Of a DNA stretch of 64,000 bases, positions 60,469-64,000 are shown piece after piece (within the stretch, counting starts at the first letter, position 1; the number at the start of each line of letters is the position of its first letter). Made by a program: the position numbers and the translations under genes. The DNA comes from UBA4416 sp963422675. GTDB taxonomy: Bacteria; Bacteroidota; Bacteroidia; B-17B0; Aurantibacillaceae. The DNA lies in the NCBI GenBank assembly GCA_963422675.2, contig CAXVYS010000016.1, forward strand, positions 1-64,000. The letters run 5' to 3'. Below the pieces are notes generated by a model. It had not been told where the DNA came from. It saw only the letters and a list, made by a program, of their open reading frames with translations, and did no database searches.

Positions 60469-61503
60469 ATGAATACCCGCCGAAACTTTTTAAGATCTAC
60501 CGGTTTAATCGCCGCCGCTGGCATACTGCTGCCTAATGAAATCTTAGCCTCTGTTGCGTTACCTGAACAAAAAATGAAGATCAAACCGCCTGCATTAAAA
60601 CCGGGCGACACCATTGCCATTACATCTCCGGCAGGTGCTGTATGGGATCCCGCACAGGTAGAAACATTCAGTACAATTTTAAAAGGATTTGGATTCAAAA
60701 TTGTTCTCGGTAAAACACTGAATGAAAAATTCGGTTATTTCGCCGGTACGGATGAATTACGCGCCAACGAATTAAATACATTTTTTGCCGATCCATCTAT
60801 TAAAGGAATCTTCTGTATGAAAGGCGGTTGGGGCTGTGCACGATTATTAGATAAACTGGACTTTAAACTCATTGAGAAAAATCCCAAAGTAATAATAGGC
60901 TTTAGCGACATCACCACATTACTGATTGCCATAACTGCCAAAACAGGTTTAATCACCTTTCATGGTCCTGTTGGTAATTCGGGTTGGAATAACTGGACAA
61001 GCGACGTTTTTAAAAACGTTACCATGAACCCCCATAAACTCAATGTATTTATGAATCCTACTAATGAAGATACTATTGTTACCATTAACTCCGGTAGGGC
61101 AAGTGGAGACTTAATGGGGGGTAATTTAACGGTTATTGCTTCTTTAATGGGAACTTTGTATTTACCCGAATGGAAAGACAAAATTTTATTCCTTGAAGAA
61201 GTGAAAGAAGAACCTTACAGTATTGACCGTATGCTCACACAGTTAAAATTATGTGGTGTGTTAGATCAAATCAGTGGTTTTGTGTTTGGGAAATGTGCCA
61301 AATGCCTTGCCGAAGAACCACAAAAAGCATTTACGTTTCATGAAGTAATTCTGCAACACCTTAAACCACTTGGTATTCCTGCATTTTACGGTGCCATGAT
61401 CGGGCATATTGAAAATAAACTCACCGTTCCATTAGGAATACGTGCCACCATAGATGCAGATAAAGGAAGTATAAGCCTGGAGGAAAGTAGCGTCGTGCAA
61501 TAA
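60469..61503 (+). CDS. LD-carboxypeptidase (S66 family) with Tat signal
   Basis: 344 residues. A twin-arginine signal (NTRRNFLRSTGLIAAAGILL) precedes the S66 fold: KPPALKPGDTIAITSPAG, the nucleophile Ser in IGFSDITTLLIAI, FHGPVGNSG, and the C-terminal lobe FLEEVKEEPYSIDRMLTQ containing the catalytic Glu, plus GHIENKLTVPLG. Family members cleave L,D-peptide bonds in wall peptide recycling (LdcA) or microcin-type conjugates (MccF). Tat export places this one in the periplasm, unlike cytoplasmic LdcA; wall maturation or peptide processing outside the cytoplasm is plausible. It ends four bases from the convergent SpoIIE-type gene. Confidence 0.93.
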   Translation: MNTRRNFLRSTGLIAAAGILLPNEILASVALPEQKMKIKPPALKPGDTIAITSPAGAVWDPAQVETFSTILKGFGFKIVLGKTLNEKFGYFAGTDELRANELNTFFADPSIKGIFCMKGGWGCARLLDKLDFKLIEKNPKVIIGFSDITTLLIAITAKTGLITFHGPVGNSGWNNWTSDVFKNVTMNPHKLNVFMNPTNEDTIVTINSGRASGDLMGGNLTVIASLMGTLYLPEWKDKILFLEEVKEEPYSIDRMLTQLKLCGVLDQISGFVFGKCAKCLAEEPQKAFTFHEVILQHLKPLGIPAFYGAMIGHIENKLTVPLGIRATIDADKGSISLEESSVVQ

Positions 61504-61507
61504 CTGT

Positions 61508-63538
61508 TTAGATCTTTATCCCAATAATGCAAACATCGTCTACCTGCTCCAAATTTCCACGCCAATTTTCAAATACAGTATTCAGGAGTTCCTTTTGCTC
61601 AGCGCAGGGCTTGTCTATATTGGAAATAAAAATGTTATGCAGTGGTTTATATTTAAATTTCTTGCCTTTTTCTCCTCCAAACTGATCGGCAAAACCATCC
61701 GTATATAAATATAAGCTATCTCCTTTTTGTAATTCAAGGGCATAAGATGTAAATGAAATGGTCTTTTCACCTTTACCAACAGGCATTTTATCTTTAGGTA
61801 ATTCTACAATAACATTGTTATGTATAAGGATCGGGCCGTTATTTGCTGAAGCATAAGTAGCAGTATTCGTCGTTTTATCAATACACAATAAAACAGCATC
61901 CATGCCATCTTTTTGATTGTCATCGCTAATGCTTTCAATTAAACGCTTTCGGACATAATTTAAAATTTCGTTGGGCTGTGCAATTTCTTTTTCTTTTATC
62001 GCTTCACTTAAAAACCCAATATTCAACAAACTCATAAATGCTCCGGGAACTCCATGCCCTGTTGAATCACAACAAGCCAGGTAAAATTTATTCTGATGTT
62101 CTGTTGCCCAATAAAAATCGCCACTTACAATATCTTTGGGTTTAAATAAAATAAAATGCTCCGGTAAGTTTTTAATTAATAGTTCATCATGTGCCAACAA
62201 AGCATATTGTATCCGCTTTGCATAATTAATGGAATCTACTATTTCTTTCTGTTTCTCATCCACCAAATGTTTTTGTTTTTGAATCTCTTCATTTCTAATT
62301 TCCAGCTCCGAGGCCGTTTTACGTTTCAATCGAAAGCGGTTGTATAAACTAAAGGATAACATGATCAGTAAAGCCACAACGATGAAAGAAGAATAGATCA
62401 GGAAACTCCGCTTTTTATCCCTTTCGTTCAGGATCACAATTTCTTTTTCCTTCTTCTCCGTTTCAAACCGGGTTTGTAATTCATTAAACGATTTTTTTGC
62501 TTCCAAACCATTTACACTATCGTTCACCACGATGAACTGTTTAAGCATCAATGAAGCCTCTTTGTATTGGCCTGTCAGAATATAAATATCCGACATAATC
62601 TTCAAAAGCTCATATTCCATTCTTGGATTTTTTATTTTTCTGGCAATCGCTAATGACTGGCTATAATAGTTAATGGCTTCGTCATATTGGTGAAACGTTT
62701 CATAAACAAACCCAAGTGCTTTATAAGATGAGGATAAAAAATCCAGGTTATTGATCTTCTTTGATACTGTGATTGCAGCATTTGCAAAATAAAGCGCCGA
62801 GTCTTTTTTATTGAACCGGGCCATTAATTGTGACATATTCGTATAGGAATATACCAGTCCGTATTCATCTTTCAGTTTTTCTTTAATACTTAAGGATTTA
62901 AGCTGATACTCCAGTTCTTTGTCGCCTTTGCCCAATGCTGAATACACTTCAGACATATTAGTGAATAGATACGATATAAAAACAGAATCTTTTACTTCCT
63001 TAAAAAAAGACAAAGACTGATTATAATATTTTAAGGATAAATCATAAAATTTCATAGAAGAATAAACATTGCCAATGCCCATTAGCAAGCTTGCTTCCTG
63101 TCTTTTATTATCCGTATTTTTAATCAGATCCAGTGCCTTTAAATAATAATCCAAAGCATCTTTATTTTTATTAAGAAGGCTAAGCGTATTGGCTTTTGAT
63201 TTATATACACTTGAAAGCATTAATTTATTTTTTTGATTTTTCAAAATCTCTATAGCTTTGTCAAAATACACCAGAGCGGAATCTAAATTTCCCAGGTAAT
63301 CTGAAGAAATACCAATCATTTCATAAGCTCTTCCCATATTAATTTCGTTGCCTTCGTTACGGGCAAGTTTAAGTGCTTTAAAAGAATAGCTGTAACTAAG
63401 ATCAGGTGTTGTTAAATAAAGTCTTCCGGCTTGTGCAATCAAGCTGTCTGACTTTATCCCGGATTTATCCTGAGAGTACACAAAATAAAAAGAAAACAGG
63501 ATGTATAAAAAAACGGGAAATCTTTTATTGATCTTCAT
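61508..63538 (-). CDS. TPR-containing SpoIIE/PP2C-type phosphatase
   Basis: 676 residues from the ATG at 63538, where KINKRFPVFLYILFSFYFVYSQ forms a signal peptide; the open frame extends 14 codons upstream. Residues about 25-380 hold TPRs (ALKLARNEGNEINMGRAYEM, LDYYLKALDLIKNTDNKRQE). A membrane helix follows (about 390-415, FLIYSSFIVVALLIMLSFSL), then a coiled-coil, and a C-terminal PP2C/SpoIIE domain (about 470-676) with CDSTGHGVPGAFMSLLN and LYLYTDGFADQFGGEKGKK. It probably dephosphorylates a partner such as an anti-sigma-antagonist or response protein, with TPRs sensing in the periplasm. An IS3-type end lies about 60-90 bases upstream of its start. Confidence 0.92.
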   Translation of the reverse strand: MKINKRFPVFLYILFSFYFVYSQDKSGIKSDSLIAQAGRLYLTTPDLSYSYSFKALKLARNEGNEINMGRAYEMIGISSDYLGNLDSALVYFDKAIEILKNQKNKLMLSSVYKSKANTLSLLNKNKDALDYYLKALDLIKNTDNKRQEASLLMGIGNVYSSMKFYDLSLKYYNQSLSFFKEVKDSVFISYLFTNMSEVYSALGKGDKELEYQLKSLSIKEKLKDEYGLVYSYTNMSQLMARFNKKDSALYFANAAITVSKKINNLDFLSSSYKALGFVYETFHQYDEAINYYSQSLAIARKIKNPRMEYELLKIMSDIYILTGQYKEASLMLKQFIVVNDSVNGLEAKKSFNELQTRFETEKKEKEIVILNERDKKRSFLIYSSFIVVALLIMLSFSLYNRFRLKRKTASELEIRNEEIQKQKHLVDEKQKEIVDSINYAKRIQYALLAHDELLIKNLPEHFILFKPKDIVSGDFYWATEHQNKFYLACCDSTGHGVPGAFMSLLNIGFLSEAIKEKEIAQPNEILNYVRKRLIESISDDNQKDGMDAVLLCIDKTTNTATYASANNGPILIHNNVIVELPKDKMPVGKGEKTISFTSYALELQKGDSLYLYTDGFADQFGGEKGKKFKYKPLHNIFISNIDKPCAEQKELLNTVFENWRGNLEQVDDVCIIGIKI

Positions 63539-63599
63539 TATTAGCAGGATTAGCAAGTACTTTTTCATTATCCATTCCAAATCGAATAATTAATTAAAT

Positions 63600-64000
63600 T
63601 GAGTAGTCCTAAAATAGGTTGACAGATTAATTATGTGTAAATATAATCCTTGTTGGTTAAAACTGGCAAGGATTTTTTCTTTTTATGAACTTGATTAGGT
63701 GTTAAATAATTGAGTGATAAATGCGGTCTTCTTTCATTATAAAGCTTTACTGATTGATCAATAAGTACACGAGCCTGCTCCAGATTATTGGGTTTAATTA
63801 TCAGGAACTCTTCTTTAAGAATGCCATTAATTCTTTCAGCTAATGCATTCTGATAACAGTCATAGCCATCTGTCATAGAAGGAATGATGCCATGCCTGCC
63901 AAGTATCTGTTGGTATTGAGAAGAACAGTATTGTAAGCCTCTGTCAGAATGATGGATGAGAGGCTGGTCTATTTTTTCATTCTTTATTGCCTTTTTAAGC
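63600..64000 (-). mobile_element. One end of an IS3-family insertion sequence (truncated by the window)
   Basis: The transposase reading frame from 63631 to the window edge belongs to an insertion sequence. Just beyond its stop, bases 63599-63630 (TGAGTAGTCCTAAAATAGG followed by TTGACAG) have the start and composition expected of a terminal inverted repeat, but the partner end lies outside the window, so the boundary is approximate. Neither inverted repeat pairing nor target duplication can be checked. Confidence 0.6.
63631..64000 (-). CDS. IS3-family transposase OrfB (rve integrase core), 5' end outside window
   Basis: Read from the window edge on the minus strand, the frame gives KNEKIDQPLIHHSDRGLQYC, then QILGRHGIIPSMTDGYDCYQ, NALAERINGILKEEFL and ending KKKKSLPVLTNKDYIYT. 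HHSDRGLQY carries the second catalytic Asp of the DDE triad, and ALAERIN carries the third acidic residue (Glu). The tail YNERRPHLSLNYLTPNQV is the classic IS3 OrfB C-terminus. The open frame extends upstream of the ATG at 63876, so that ATG is not the true start. It catalyses strand cutting and joining during transposition. Confidence 0.92.
   Translation of the reverse strand, partial: LKKAIKNEKIDQPLIHHSDRGLQYCSSQYQQILGRHGIIPSMTDGYDCYQNALAERINGILKEEFLIIKPNNLEQARVLIDQSVKLYNERRPHLSLNYLTPNQVHKKKKSLPVLTNKDYIYT

Overview
The window is a stretch of an AT-rich Bacteroidota chromosome. The evidence is lineage-typical: several large secreted proteins end in a type IX secretion (T9SS) type A sorting domain with a YPNP motif; a SprB-repeat protein, a TonB-dependent receptor paired with a DUF4249 lipoprotein, a TamB-TamL pair and a LytTR system with a propeller sensor are present; genes lack Shine-Dalgarno sequences; and several upstream regions contain TAnnTTTG, the -7 element of Bacteroidota promoters. 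The species cannot be named from the sequence. No tRNA, rRNA or CRISPR array was seen.

Layout. 1-3485: secreted M43-type metalloprotease with PKD-like domains and a T9SS tail, interrupted by two one-base frameshifts. 3901-6042: small operon of SRPBCC, VOC and DUF1801 proteins. 6057-9777: LytTR response regulator and its propeller sensor kinase. 10524-17911: TamB and TamL for envelope biogenesis. 18156-24134: O-acetyltransferase, single-domain response regulator, NlpC/P60 hydrolase, tandem Usp protein, NhaA antiporter and ClC/CBS channel. 24278-28308: T9SS adhesin-like protein and a CAP + OmpA-like envelope protein, converging on a strong bidirectional terminator. 28524-36018: biotin carboxylase, DUF4294 protein, M28 peptidase, MMPL/RND transporter (one frameshift), GNAT and phosphofructokinase. 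36289-37728: TPR protein.

37733-48028 is the least conventional region. Two closely similar small HTH/coiled-coil regulators (ending at 37733 and 41450, minus strand) each diverge from a near-identical inverted repeat that overlaps a TAnnTTTG promoter reading rightward. In both copies the repeat begins exactly 73 bases from the regulator start codon. The first module faces an unknown secreted protein and a tandem pair of predicted outer-membrane proteins. The second faces a NarL-type response regulator, a secreted leucine-rich-repeat protein, a small exported protein with an apparent CTG start, and an OmpA-like/barrel protein. This looks like a duplicated regulatory cassette controlling cell-surface proteins.

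48091-50796 encodes a membrane pyrophosphatase fused in frame to a C-terminal YceI lipid-binding domain. 51187-54430 is a TonB receptor/DUF4249 pair. 54450-59023 is a carotenoid cluster (idi, crtB, crtI, with a divergent second desaturase). 59029-63538 holds a T9SS YCF48-like protein, a Tat-exported LD-carboxypeptidase and a TPR-SpoIIE phosphatase. The right edge contains one end of an IS3-family element.

Three one-base frameshifts, each repaired by adding one base to a 4-5 base A/T run, raise the possibility of homopolymer sequencing errors rather than true pseudogenes.
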